From Actinospica acidithermotolerans (GTDB taxonomy: Bacteria > Actinomycetota > Actinomycetes > Streptomycetales > Catenulisporaceae): 64,000 nt of DNA. Every line of letters starts with the position of its first letter. Position 1 is the stretch's first letter. Position numbers and translations under genes: made by a program. A model generated the notes under the pieces. It ran no database searches and had not been told where the DNA came from. It saw nothing but the letters and a program-made list of their open reading frames with translations. The DNA is taken from positions 1 to 64,000 of the forward strand of contig NZ_JAGSOH010000021.1 of NCBI RefSeq assembly GCF_018139625.1. The letters are read 5' to 3'. Of this stretch, positions 45,269-52,694 are shown one piece after another.

Positions 45269-46120
45269 CTAATCGGCCAGGTCAGGGTACAGCCGACGCG
45301 CTGTGGCCGCGAAGATTTCCTGCTGCTCGCGCTCCGGCAGGCCGCTCAGCACGCCGCGGGCCAGCGCGACCAGTTCGGGGAGCGACTGCTCCGCCGCGGG
45401 CAGGTTGGAACCCCAGGCGATCCGGTTGGCGCCGAAGGCCGAGACCACCGGGTCGAGGAACGCCGCGGCCTCGGCGCCCGCGCGCTGGAGCGGTTCCAGG
45501 TTGCGGTGCGTGAGCTTCAGGTAGAGGTTCGGGTGCGTGGCCAGCAGGGCGACCTGCTTGCCCGCGTCGGCGGGGGAGGCGTCGATGTCGGGGTACGCCA
45601 TGTGGTCCAGCAGCACGCGGACGGCCGGGAACCGCAGCAGCAGCTCGTTGAGCTGCGCGGTCGCCGCTCCGAGGCGCATCTGCAGGCACACCGTGACGCC
45701 GAGCGCCGTCGCCTGCTCCCAGAACCGGTAGGTCTCCGGAGCGGCGAACCACTCCCCCTGCGTGGGCACGGTGCTTCCGCTGGTGAACAGCCGCACGCCG
45801 GACAGGCCGCCCTTGCCGCAGGTCACGGCGAGCTCGTCCGCGGTCTCGGGACGCAGCGGGTCCACCGTGCCGACCACGATGAAGCGCTCGGGACGCTGGG
45901 CCGCGCTGTCCAGGACGTAGGAGTTGTCGTATCCGTACGCGGTCGTCGCCTGGACGAGCACGGACCGGCTGACTCCGGCGCGGTCCATCTGCTCGGCCAT
46001 GCCCTCCGCGGTCACCGGCCGGGTCGTGGCCCAGCCGGACTGCCTGCCGCCGATCGGGGCGCGCGGGTAGCGGTCCACGTCGGCCGAGACGACGTGGCAG
46101 TGCGTGTCGATGATCTCCAT
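45269..46120 (-). CDS. Amidohydrolase-2 family protein, LigI-like lactonase candidate
   Basis: A 283-residue TIM-barrel hydrolase. IIDTHCHVVS gives the HxH strand, VLVQATTAYGYDN and RVLLDHMAYPD follow, and the C-terminal Asp/Ser-type ending is RIAWGSNLP, where many relatives have WGTDWP; so the usual Asp is replaced by Asn or shifted. The relation to 2-pyrone-4,6-dicarboxylate lactonase (LigI), which makes the substrate for LigJ, is suggestive, but other dicarboxylate lactones are possible. ATG 46120 has GAGGAGAGG upstream; it lies 18 bases after the Pht5-like gene. Confidence 0.75.
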   Translation of the reverse strand: MEIIDTHCHVVSADVDRYPRAPIGGRQSGWATTRPVTAEGMAEQMDRAGVSRSVLVQATTAYGYDNSYVLDSAAQRPERFIVVGTVDPLRPETADELAVTCGKGGLSGVRLFTSGSTVPTQGEWFAAPETYRFWEQATALGVTVCLQMRLGAATAQLNELLLRFPAVRVLLDHMAYPDIDASPADAGKQVALLATHPNLYLKLTHRNLEPLQRAGAEAAAFLDPVVSAFGANRIAWGSNLPAAEQSLPELVALARGVLSGLPEREQQEIFAATARRLYPDLAD

Positions 46121-46138
46121 GGCTTCGCCTCTCCTCAC

Positions 46139-47119
46139 TCACGCGTCCGGGTAGTCGCCGGCGGCGAACACGCCGGCCGGGTCGTCGGGGAAGTCCGCGT
46201 CCAGCAGTCCCTGGTCGCGGGAGAATTTGACCAGCGCGCGGATGCTCGCCTCGTTGGCGGCCAGTCCGTACGGGATCGGATCGCCGCCGATCTGCCTCTC
46301 CTGCTCGGCGAGCCGCGGCAGCGCGCTCCACCGCGGGTCCGCCGCGACCTGCCGCCGCTTGCTCTCCGCGAACGCCGCGTACAGCCTGGTGGGCAGTTCG
46401 GGTTCGGCGTCGACCAGCTCGCGGCGGATCGCGATCACCGAATGCAGCGGGTACACGCCGGTCCGCAGATACCAGTCGACGGCGAGCACGTCGTGGTCCG
46501 GGAACAGCGGGTACGGTCCGTCCTCGGCGGCGGGCTGCTCCGCGGCGGCGGCCCAGCCCGCCTTCGGCGCCCCGGCCCGGCCGGTTCCCGCGTTGCCGGT
46601 GAACGCCGCGTCCAGCTCTCCCGCGCGCAGCAGCTCGCCGAGCGACCGGCTGTCGGCGACGTGCTCGACGTTCGGCGGGTTGCGGCCTTCGATGTGGTCC
46701 TCGTCGTCCACGACCCAGGTGACGGAATCGACGTCGACGTCGTATTCGTCGCGCAGGATCCCGCGCATCCACACGCCGGTCGTGACCGTGTAGGCGCGCA
46801 CTCCGATGCGCTTGCCTTTCAGGTCGGTCGGGACGCGGATGCCGGAGTTCACGCCGCACTGCACGTCGCCGTGGTGGAAGCGGCGGTTGAGGAACACCGG
46901 GATGCCGGTGAGCGGCACGCCGGTCTGCAGGGCCATGAGATACGAGGTCGGGGCGAGTTCGCAGACGTCGAATTCGAGGTCGCGGATCATCCGCCGGTAG
47001 GCGCCGATGACCGGTTTGACCTCGACCGGCCGCACCTCGTGCCCCGGCACCGGGACCTCGCCCGCGAGCAGCGCGCGGCCGTGGGCGTAGTCGCCGAGGA
47101 CGACGGAAAGCTGTGCCAT
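46139..47119 (-). CDS. Pht5-like (4,5-dihydroxyphthalate decarboxylase family) protein A
   Basis: A 326-residue protein of the periplasmic-binding-like fold used by 4,5-dihydroxyphthalate decarboxylases. The N-terminus LSVVLGDYAHGRALLAGEV, EFDVCELAPTSYLMA, FLNRRFHHGDVQ and LKGKRIGVRAYTVTTGVW (as separate motifs) agree with that family; TRGxL appears as MRGILRDEYDV. There is no signal peptide, so an enzyme and not a transport receptor is likely. The length fits Pht5. It is followed by the amidohydrolase and preceded by a shorter paralogue. The real substrate is unknown. Confidence 0.78.
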   Translation of the reverse strand: MAQLSVVLGDYAHGRALLAGEVPVPGHEVRPVEVKPVIGAYRRMIRDLEFDVCELAPTSYLMALQTGVPLTGIPVFLNRRFHHGDVQCGVNSGIRVPTDLKGKRIGVRAYTVTTGVWMRGILRDEYDVDVDSVTWVVDDEDHIEGRNPPNVEHVADSRSLGELLRAGELDAAFTGNAGTGRAGAPKAGWAAAAEQPAAEDGPYPLFPDHDVLAVDWYLRTGVYPLHSVIAIRRELVDAEPELPTRLYAAFAESKRRQVAADPRWSALPRLAEQERQIGGDPIPYGLAANEASIRALVKFSRDQGLLDADFPDDPAGVFAAGDYPDA

Positions 47120-47154
47120 TTCATGCCTTTCTATCGTTTCGAGGGTCGCCGGGT

Positions 47155-48042
47155 TCAGTCCAGCCGCGCGGGATCGACGCCGAGCGCGGAACAGGTCTGC
47201 CCGACCAGCTCGTCGAACTGCACGGGACGCGGCAGCACGCCCTGTTCGTAGGCGTAGATCGCGGCCTGGGTGACCGGGCCGCGCAGCGCGGAGAAGCCCG
47301 CCGGGGCCAGGTCGACCGGCTCCTGCTTCCCGGCGGCGGACTTCCCGGCGGCGGCGGCTTCGCGGAGCGCGTCGTACGCGGCGAGGATTGCTTTGGGGTT
47401 CTCGCGCGCGGCGGTCAGGCTCATGCCGACGACGTGGTTGATGGGCGCGAAGCCCTTGCGCGCCGACCAGTCGGCGGCGACACTCGACGCCTCCGGAATC
47501 GCGGTGCGGATGCGGTCGTCGGCGGGCAGTTCGTTGCCCATGATCCCGTAGTCGAGCCGGCCTTCGAGGAAGTCGAGAGGCAGCTTCGCGCCCTCCGGGG
47601 CCCGGCCGACCCAGGCCGGGTCGGTGTAGCCGTCGACGTGTCCGTCCTCGTAGGTGCGCCAATTGACGTCGGTGAGCTTGACGCCGTATTGCTCGGTGAG
47701 GAAACCGCGCACCCACACGCCGGTGGTCTGGCTCCACGACCTGACGCCCACGGTGCGGCCGGCGATCTCGTCGACGGTCAGCGAGCCCATCGTCACCAGG
47801 GTCTGGTGCTGGAAGCGGCCGAGCATGGTGATCGGCAGCAATGCGACCGGCTTGCCGTAGGCGAAGGCCTGAAGGAGCGTCACGATGGCGACCTCGCACA
47901 CGTCGACGGACCCGTCGTTGACGAACCCCCGCGAGGCCTTGTGGACCGGGCGGACCTCGACGCGCTCGGCGGCGGCTCCGGCCGACACCGCGGCGCCGAC
48001 GGCGGCCGCGGCCGGCTCGTCCCTTCCCAAGACGATCTTCAT
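47155..48042 (-). CDS. Pht5-like family protein B, shorter paralogue
   Basis: A 295-residue relative of its downstream neighbour. It keeps TVGVRSWSQTTGVWVRGFL and EQYGVKLTDVNWRTYEDGH, but the N-terminal GDY segment is reduced and the RRFHH stretch is changed to GRFQHQ. Either it is a non-catalytic partner of protein A or an enzyme with another substrate. ATG 48042 overlaps the ThDP enzyme stop by one base (TGATG). No signal peptide is visible. Confidence 0.7.
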   Translation of the reverse strand: MKIVLGRDEPAAAAVGAAVSAGAAAERVEVRPVHKASRGFVNDGSVDVCEVAIVTLLQAFAYGKPVALLPITMLGRFQHQTLVTMGSLTVDEIAGRTVGVRSWSQTTGVWVRGFLTEQYGVKLTDVNWRTYEDGHVDGYTDPAWVGRAPEGAKLPLDFLEGRLDYGIMGNELPADDRIRTAIPEASSVAADWSARKGFAPINHVVGMSLTAARENPKAILAAYDALREAAAAGKSAAGKQEPVDLAPAGFSALRGPVTQAAIYAYEQGVLPRPVQFDELVGQTCSALGVDPARLD

Positions 48043-49691
48043 CAGACATCCTCTCCGTACTGGATCCGGCGGTAGGGCACGCTGAGCACGTCGCGGGTGA
48101 TGCGCACGTCGATCACGGACGGCCGCGGGTCGCGGACGTACTCGGCCAGCGCGGCGCGCAGTTCGTCCGGCGTACGCACGGTCGCGCCGCCTCCGCCGAG
48201 GGCCCGGGCGACCGCGCCGAGCTCCGGGGTCGGGATCACGGCGAGCTCGGGGTCGAGGCCCTTCGCGCGCGCCTTGTGGTACTCCGCGCCGAGGCCTTCG
48301 TCGTTCATGACCACGACGAGAACGGGCAGCCGGTAGCGGCAGGCCGTCTCGAACTCGGACAGGTGCATCAGGAAGCTGGCGTCGCCTTCGACCACGAACA
48401 TCGGCTTGCGGTCGGCGACGACGGCCCCGATGGTGATCAGCGGCGCCTGGCCGATGGCTCCGAACATGCCGTAGTTCGAGGTGATCTCGCGGGAGCGCTG
48501 GAAGAGCATCGTCCCGAAGTCGACCTGGTGGCCGCTGCCGAGGACGAGGCCGATCTCGCCGGGCAGTTCGGCGTCCAGGATCGAAATGGCCTCGCGCGGG
48601 TCGAGCAGGCCGGGCCGACGCTGGAACTCGGCCGGGTCGATCAGCGGCTCGGACAGGCGTCGCCGCACGTCGGAGGTCTGGAAGCCTTCGATCTGCACAC
48701 CGCGCACTTCCAAGGCCCGCGTCAGGTCGGTGAGCGCGGTGACGGCGTCGGCCTGGAGGTAGCAGTCGGCGACGCGGCCGTTGCCCATCACGAGGTGCGG
48801 CGCGATGTCGATCTGCACGTACTTGGCCTCGGGGAAGAGGTAGCCGCTCTCGATCGTGTAGTGGTTCAGGCTCGCGCCGACCGCGACGACGCAGTCGGCC
48901 TCCTGCAGCAGCTCCATCGCCAGCTTGCTGCCGAACAGGCCCGCGATGCCGACGTGGTACTCGGACTCGGCGCACAGCCAGTTCTTGGCCTGCAAGGTCG
49001 TGGCGAGCATCGCGCCGGTCCGACGCTGGAGCGCGAGGATCTGCTCGCCGGCACCGGCGCTGCGTGCACCGCGTCCGGCGACGATCACGACGCGCTTGCT
49101 GGACGCGATGATCTCGACCGCCCGCGCGAGGCGATCGGCGGGGGGAACCAGCTTCGGCGCGCGGACCAGCTCGGTCGACGGGGTGTACGGCCCGGCGTCG
49201 TCGAACTCCTGCAGCTGGACGTCGATCGGCGCGCTGATCATCACCGGGCGCGACTGCGTGCGGGCGATGTAGAACGCCCGCTGGACCGCCTCTTCGGCCT
49301 GCTCGGCGCGGGTGACGTGGACGAACTCGCACTCGATCGCCGCCGCGAAGCGCCGCTGGTCGAGGTACTGCACGGCGCTCTCGTCGCCGCTCGCGACCTC
49401 GCCGCAGAACGCGATGAGCGGCGTGCGCGCGCGGGCCGCCACGATCATGGAGGTGGCCAGCTGCGCGGTGCCGGGGCCGCTGGTGGCCGTCAGCACGCCG
49501 GGACGGCCGGCCGCGCGGGCGAATCCGTCAGCCATGCCGAGGCCGGAGCCCTCGTGCCGCACTTCGTAGAGGTTCACGCCGCGCTCGGCGAGCGCGTTCA
49601 TCCAGTGCATGTTGGCGTCGCCCATCATGCCGAAGACGTCCGTCGTGCCCTCGGCGGCGAACGCGTTCGCGAGGGCTTCGTAGACCTTCAC
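48042..49691 (-). CDS. Thiamine-diphosphate enzyme, acetolactate synthase/decarboxylase-like
   Basis: A 549-residue ThDP enzyme with all three domains. The catalytic Glu is in YEVRHEGSG (about 47), the middle domain is at about 190-330, and the ThDP motif is VEGDASFLMHLSEFETA to VVMND. The family includes acetolactate synthase, benzoylformate decarboxylase and glyoxylate carboligase. It is more like the ALS-like catabolic members than biosynthetic IlvB, and no IlvN is near. A 2-oxo acid from the aromatic pathway is the likely substrate. GTG 49691 overlaps the ligJ stop (GTGA) and follows AGGAGG. Confidence 0.85.
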   Translation of the reverse strand: MKVYEALANAFAAEGTTDVFGMMGDANMHWMNALAERGVNLYEVRHEGSGLGMADGFARAAGRPGVLTATSGPGTAQLATSMIVAARARTPLIAFCGEVASGDESAVQYLDQRRFAAAIECEFVHVTRAEQAEEAVQRAFYIARTQSRPVMISAPIDVQLQEFDDAGPYTPSTELVRAPKLVPPADRLARAVEIIASSKRVVIVAGRGARSAGAGEQILALQRRTGAMLATTLQAKNWLCAESEYHVGIAGLFGSKLAMELLQEADCVVAVGASLNHYTIESGYLFPEAKYVQIDIAPHLVMGNGRVADCYLQADAVTALTDLTRALEVRGVQIEGFQTSDVRRRLSEPLIDPAEFQRRPGLLDPREAISILDAELPGEIGLVLGSGHQVDFGTMLFQRSREITSNYGMFGAIGQAPLITIGAVVADRKPMFVVEGDASFLMHLSEFETACRYRLPVLVVVMNDEGLGAEYHKARAKGLDPELAVIPTPELGAVARALGGGGATVRTPDELRAALAEYVRDPRPSVIDVRITRDVLSVPYRRIQYGEDV

Positions 49692-50746
49692 CGTGCGACC
49701 TCCTGCTGCTTGCCGATGTGCGGGATGCGGCTCAAGCGCGGGAAGACGCGCAGCGCGTTGCCGCCGTAGATCGCCTGCCGGTCCGCGTCCGCGATGGAGT
49801 CGATGGAGTCGAGCAGCGCCTTGGTGTCGTCGAAGTGGTGGCCGGTCTCCGGATCGATGCCGCGGACGGCGCCGATCATCTCCGAGGCGAACAGGATGTT
49901 GGCCGCCGGAATGACGTCCGTCAGCAGTTCGAGGCCTCGCTTGTGGTACACGCAGGTGTCGAAGAAGACGTTGTTCAGCACCAGTTCCTCCAGCGGCGGA
50001 CGGCCCTGATCCTGCATGACCCCGCGGTAGCGGCCCCAGTGGTACGGCACCGCGCCGCCGCCGTGCGGGATGATCAGCCGCAGCGTCGGGAAGTCGCGGA
50101 ACAGGTCGGACTGGCACAGCTGCATGAACGCGGTCGTGTCGCCGCCGAGATAGTGCCCGCACGTGCCCTGAATCGCAGGGTTGCGCGACATCGCCACGTG
50201 CACCATCGCCGGTACGTCGAGCTCGGCCATCTTCTCGTAGAGCGGGTAGTAGACCCGGTCGGTCAGCGGCGGCGCCTGCCAGTACCCGTCCGAGGGATCG
50301 GGGTTGAGCAGGCAGCCGACGAATCCGAGTTCTTCGACGCAGCGTTCGAGCTCGACGGCGGACGCGCGCACGGAGCCGGCCAGTGCGTCACCGGGCGACT
50401 GCGGGAGCTGGCAGGCACCGGCGAAGCGGTCGGGGTAGAGGCCGCAGACCCGCGCGATCAGGTCGTTGCTCACGCGCGACCAGTCCAGGCTGGTCCGCGC
50501 GTCGCCGTAGTGGTGGGCCATCTTGCCCGCGCCGGGCGAGAAGACCGTGAGGTCGGTGCCCCGCTCCTGCTGGAGCCTGAGCTGGCCGCCGTCGATCGCG
50601 GCGGTGATCTCGTCGTCGGTGATCCGCAGCTCGTCCGGGCGCACGCGGGCGCCCGAGTCCTCGAAGTCCTTGATCTGGCGGGCGCGCCAGGCGCCGAGGG
50701 CAGGCGGGGCGGTGGTGAAATGGCCGTGACTGTCGATGGTGATCAT
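49688..50746 (-). CDS. ligJ: 4-oxalomesaconate hydratase, LigJ family
   Basis: A 352-residue amidohydrolase-superfamily hydratase. It adds water to 4-oxalomesaconate to give 4-carboxy-4-hydroxy-2-oxoadipate in the protocatechuate-4,5 and gallate pathways. From memory it follows Sphingobium LigJ along its length: SHGHFTTAPPALGAWR, LRLQQERGTDLTVFSP, LNPDPSDGYWQAPPLTD, IPHGGGAVPYHWGRYRG and FASEMIGAVRGIDPETGHH. The metal-binding HxH is at residues 7-9. It is translated just before the ThDP enzyme with a four-base overlap. Confidence 0.9.
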   Translation of the reverse strand: MITIDSHGHFTTAPPALGAWRARQIKDFEDSGARVRPDELRITDDEITAAIDGGQLRLQQERGTDLTVFSPGAGKMAHHYGDARTSLDWSRVSNDLIARVCGLYPDRFAGACQLPQSPGDALAGSVRASAVELERCVEELGFVGCLLNPDPSDGYWQAPPLTDRVYYPLYEKMAELDVPAMVHVAMSRNPAIQGTCGHYLGGDTTAFMQLCQSDLFRDFPTLRLIIPHGGGAVPYHWGRYRGVMQDQGRPPLEELVLNNVFFDTCVYHKRGLELLTDVIPAANILFASEMIGAVRGIDPETGHHFDDTKALLDSIDSIADADRQAIYGGNALRVFPRLSRIPHIGKQQEVAR

Positions 50747-50771
50747 GTGTGCCTTTCGTTCAGCCGCCCGC

Positions 50772-51626
50772 TCAGCCGCGGCCGGTGAGCCTGCGGCCCG
50801 CGTCCAGGCCGGGGAAGCTGCGGGTCGGGGCGGACATCAGGAAGCGGTAGCCCTCGCCGAGGACCCGTTCGACGTTGCCCTCGGTGACGTGCGGGTGCCC
50901 GACCACGACGTCGTGCTCGAGGCATATCCCGACGATGCGCCTGCGGGCCTCGACCATCAGCGGGTGCTCCAGCTGGCGGGGGACGCCGAGCTCCTGGCTC
51001 AGGTCGCCCTCGCCGATCATGACCATGCCGATGCCGGGCACCTGCTCGAGGATCGCCGGCAGGTTCTCGATGCCGAGCTGGTCCTCGATCATCAGCACGA
51101 CGAGGATTTCGCCGTCCGGATCGAGCGGCCAGACATCGGCCTTCGCGTAGTACTCCTGGTTCGACACACCCCAGTAGCGCGCCGCCGCGGCGGGCGCGTC
51201 GCCGCGCACCCCGGCCGGCTCGTAGAGCTTCTCGCCGGGCAGCCGCGGGTACCGGCAGGCCGCGACGGCGTTGCGCGCCTCCTCGACTCGGGTGATGTGC
51301 GGCCAGACGATGCCGTACGCGCCGAGGTCGAGCGCCTGCTTGGCGTGCCACTGGCCGTACTCGGCACCGTTGACCGGCACCCGGACCAGCGGCGTGGGCG
51401 CCGCGGCGAGCGTCTCGCCCGAGAAGATCCGCCGCCGGTCGAGCAGGTACTGCAGGCTGTCCCGGAGGATCGCCGCGTCCCACGCCTTGTGTTCGGCCTC
51501 GAAGACGAGGCCGTCGTAGTCGGTCGCGGCGAATTCGAGGGCTGCGGCCGGCTCGGGCGCGGCGAACGCGCCGAAGGCGTGCCGTCCCGATTCCAGCGCG
51601 CCGATCACACTGTTGAGCCTCGTCAT
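50772..51626 (-). CDS. HpcH/HpaI-family aldolase
   Basis: A 284-residue class II pyruvate-type aldolase. Key motifs are YDGLVFEAEHKAWD, LVRVPVNG, ALDLGAYGIVWPHI, where Gly-Ala-Tyr-Gly replaces the usual GAxG, and the metal Glu/Asp in LMIEDQLGIEN and IGEGDLSQELG. By position next to ligJ it is a candidate for cleaving 4-carboxy-4-hydroxy-2-oxoadipate to pyruvate and oxaloacetate, a step done by the unrelated RraA-like LigK elsewhere. ATG 51626 overlaps the stop of the last mini-ORF (ATGA); its first five codons (MTRLN) are the part copied in the array. Confidence 0.85.
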   Translation of the reverse strand: MTRLNSVIGALESGRHAFGAFAAPEPAAALEFAATDYDGLVFEAEHKAWDAAILRDSLQYLLDRRRIFSGETLAAAPTPLVRVPVNGAEYGQWHAKQALDLGAYGIVWPHITRVEEARNAVAACRYPRLPGEKLYEPAGVRGDAPAAAARYWGVSNQEYYAKADVWPLDPDGEILVVLMIEDQLGIENLPAILEQVPGIGMVMIGEGDLSQELGVPRQLEHPLMVEARRRIVGICLEHDVVVGHPHVTEGNVERVLGEGYRFLMSAPTRSFPGLDAGRRLTGRG

Positions 51627-51724
51627 CGAGCACTCCCTGCCTGTTCGGTCTGTCGCTTGCTCACCGCGCGGCGCCACCAGGCACGCAGGGCCGTCCACCA
51701 GGAGCGCCCGTTGAGCCTCGTCAT
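51623..51724 (-). CDS. Mini-ORF 5 of the array (33 aa, E to Q variant)
   Basis: The last unit before the aldolase; the change at 51643 turns TEEAG into TEQAG. Its TGA overlaps the aldolase ATG, so ribosomes ending here could restart on the aldolase. Confidence 0.55.
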   Translation of the reverse strand: MTRLNGRSWWTALRAWWRRAVSKRQTEQAGSAR

Positions 51725-51822
51725 CGAGCACTCCCTGCCTCTTCGGTCTGTCGCTTGCTCACCGCGCGGCGCCACCAGGCACGCAGGGCCGTCCACCAGG
51801 AGCGCCCGTTGAGCCTCGTCAT
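51721..51822 (-). CDS. Mini-ORF 4 of the array (33 aa)
   Basis: Same peptide as mini-ORF 1, with its own AGGGAG site and four-base overlaps on both sides. Confidence 0.55.
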   Translation of the reverse strand: MTRLNGRSWWTALRAWWRRAVSKRQTEEAGSAR

Positions 51823-51920
51823 CGAGCACTCCCTGCCTCTTCGGTCTGTCGCTTGCTCACCGCGCGGCGCCACCAGGCACGCAGGGCCGCCCACCAGGAG
51901 CGCCCGTTGAGCCTCGTCAT
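51819..51920 (-). CDS. Mini-ORF 3 of the array (33 aa, T to A variant)
   Basis: The same frame, with the base change at 51890 turning RSWWTAL into RSWWAAL. Signals and ATGA overlaps are kept. Confidence 0.55.
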   Translation of the reverse strand: MTRLNGRSWWAALRAWWRRAVSKRQTEEAGSAR

Positions 51921-52018
51921 CGAGCACTCCCTGCCTCTTCGGTCTGTCGCTTGCTCACCGCGCGGCGCCACCAGGCACGCAGGGCCGTCCACCAGGAGCG
52001 CCCGTTGAGCCTCGTCAT
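51917..52018 (-). CDS. Mini-ORF 2 of the array (33 aa)
   Basis: Same 33-codon frame and signals as mini-ORF 1, with the same peptide. Start and stop each overlap the neighbours by four bases. Confidence 0.55.
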   Translation of the reverse strand: MTRLNGRSWWTALRAWWRRAVSKRQTEEAGSAR

Positions 52019-52116
52019 CGAGCACTCCCTGCCTCTTCGGTCTGTCGCTTGCTCACCGCGCGGCGCCACCAGGCACGCAGGGCCGTCCACCAGGAGCGCC
52101 CGTTGAGCCTCGTCAT
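52015..52116 (-). CDS. Mini-ORF 1 of the array (33 aa, Trp/Arg-rich)
   Basis: ATG 52116 overlaps the SRPBCC stop as ATGA. The 33-residue product starts MTRLNG, has RSWWTALRAWWRRAVSKR and ends EEAGSAR: four Trp and a net charge of about +6, an amphipathic-helix pattern. The site AGGGAG stands six bases before the ATG. Its stop overlaps the next mini-ORF start. Translation is predicted from the signals, not shown. Confidence 0.55.
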   Translation of the reverse strand: MTRLNGRSWWTALRAWWRRAVSKRQTEEAGSAR

Positions 52117-52694
52117 CGAGCACTCCCTGCCTCTTCGGTCTGTCGCTTGCTCACCGCGCGGCGCCACCAGGCACGCAGGGCCGTCCACCAGGAGCGCCGC
52201 ACGGGCGCCTGCCGGGCGACCGTGACCGGCGCGGCCGCTTCGTCGACGACGCACCGGCGGACGAGCTCCTCGGTGAACTCCCGGGTCATCCGGGCGACGA
52301 CGGCGCCGGCGCCGGCCTCGATCACGGACGCCAGCCGGCCCGCGAGCGTCACCTCCCCGGACATGTGCACCCAGGACCCGCCGCCCTCCCGGTCCTCGGC
52401 GACCCGGAACGTGGCCTGCGCGGAGAACCGGGTCGCCCCCTGGCCGTCCCGGCCGCGCGCGGCCAACCGCCCTTCGTGCGCGGGCTCGTCCAGCTCCAGC
52501 GAGAGACGGGCACCGAACTTCACCCGCACCGCGCCGAACTTCACGACCAGCGCGCCGTCGAACGAGCCGTCGTCGTGGTACTCGCCGAGCTCGGCCCCGT
52601 GGATGCAGGACACCACCTCGGACGGGTCGGACACGACGGCCCAGACCCGGTCGGGCGGAGCCGGGACGGGGATCGCTTCCTCGATCTTGATCAA
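52113..52694 (-). CDS. SRPBCC (CoxG-like) protein with Trp-rich C-terminal tail
   Basis: A 193-residue protein. An SRPBCC/CoxG domain covers about 1-150 (IPVPAPPDRVWAVVSDPSEV, CIHGAELGEY, GEVTLAGRLASVIEAGAG). The tail RSWWTALRAWWRRAVSKR could bind membrane. CoxG proteins anchor CO-dehydrogenase-type enzymes or bind small hydrophobic ligands; here the gene leads an aromatic-acid operon, so the partner is unclear. TTG 52694 is the most likely start, with GCGAGG upstream. Its 3' end is the source of the 98-bp repeats. Confidence 0.75.
   Translation of the reverse strand: MIKIEEAIPVPAPPDRVWAVVSDPSEVVSCIHGAELGEYHDDGSFDGALVVKFGAVRVKFGARLSLELDEPAHEGRLAARGRDGQGATRFSAQATFRVAEDREGGGSWVHMSGEVTLAGRLASVIEAGAGAVVARMTREFTEELVRRCVVDEAAAPVTVARQAPVRRSWWTALRAWWRRAVSKRQTEEAGSAR

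Larger units (their letters stand above)
51612..52199. repeat. 98-bp tandem array, six copies
   Basis: Units start with GTTGAGCCTCGTCATCGAGC at 51612, 51710, 51808, 51906, 52004 and 52102; the last ends at about 52198. Only two single-base differences are visible (51643 and 51890), so the array is young or homogenised. Read on the minus strand, a unit has the end of the SRPBCC gene, a site AGGGAG, ATG and the first five aldolase codons. The junction uses the short match GGCGCTCC. There are no spacers, so it is not a CRISPR array. Confidence 0.95.

Noticed and set aside
44570-47251. An 893-codon plus-strand frame across the regulator, amidohydrolase and Pht5-like genes
   Set aside because: It crosses several well-supported minus-strand genes and their gaps and shows no domain, so it is a GC artefact.
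46139-48042. Substrate-binding proteins of an ABC importer
   Set aside because: The fold would fit, but neither protein has a signal peptide or lipobox and no permease or ATPase genes are near; motifs agree better with the Pht5 enzyme family.
51623-52025. Longer 68-codon frames in each repeat unit starting with MLDDEAQ
   Set aside because: They begin upstream in a different part of the unit without a ribosome-binding site. The ATG with AGGGAG lies 35 codons further in and gives the 33-codon frame.
51612-52199. CRISPR array
   Set aside because: The repeats are directly adjacent with no unique spacers, are 98 bp long and contain coding signals; no cas gene is near.
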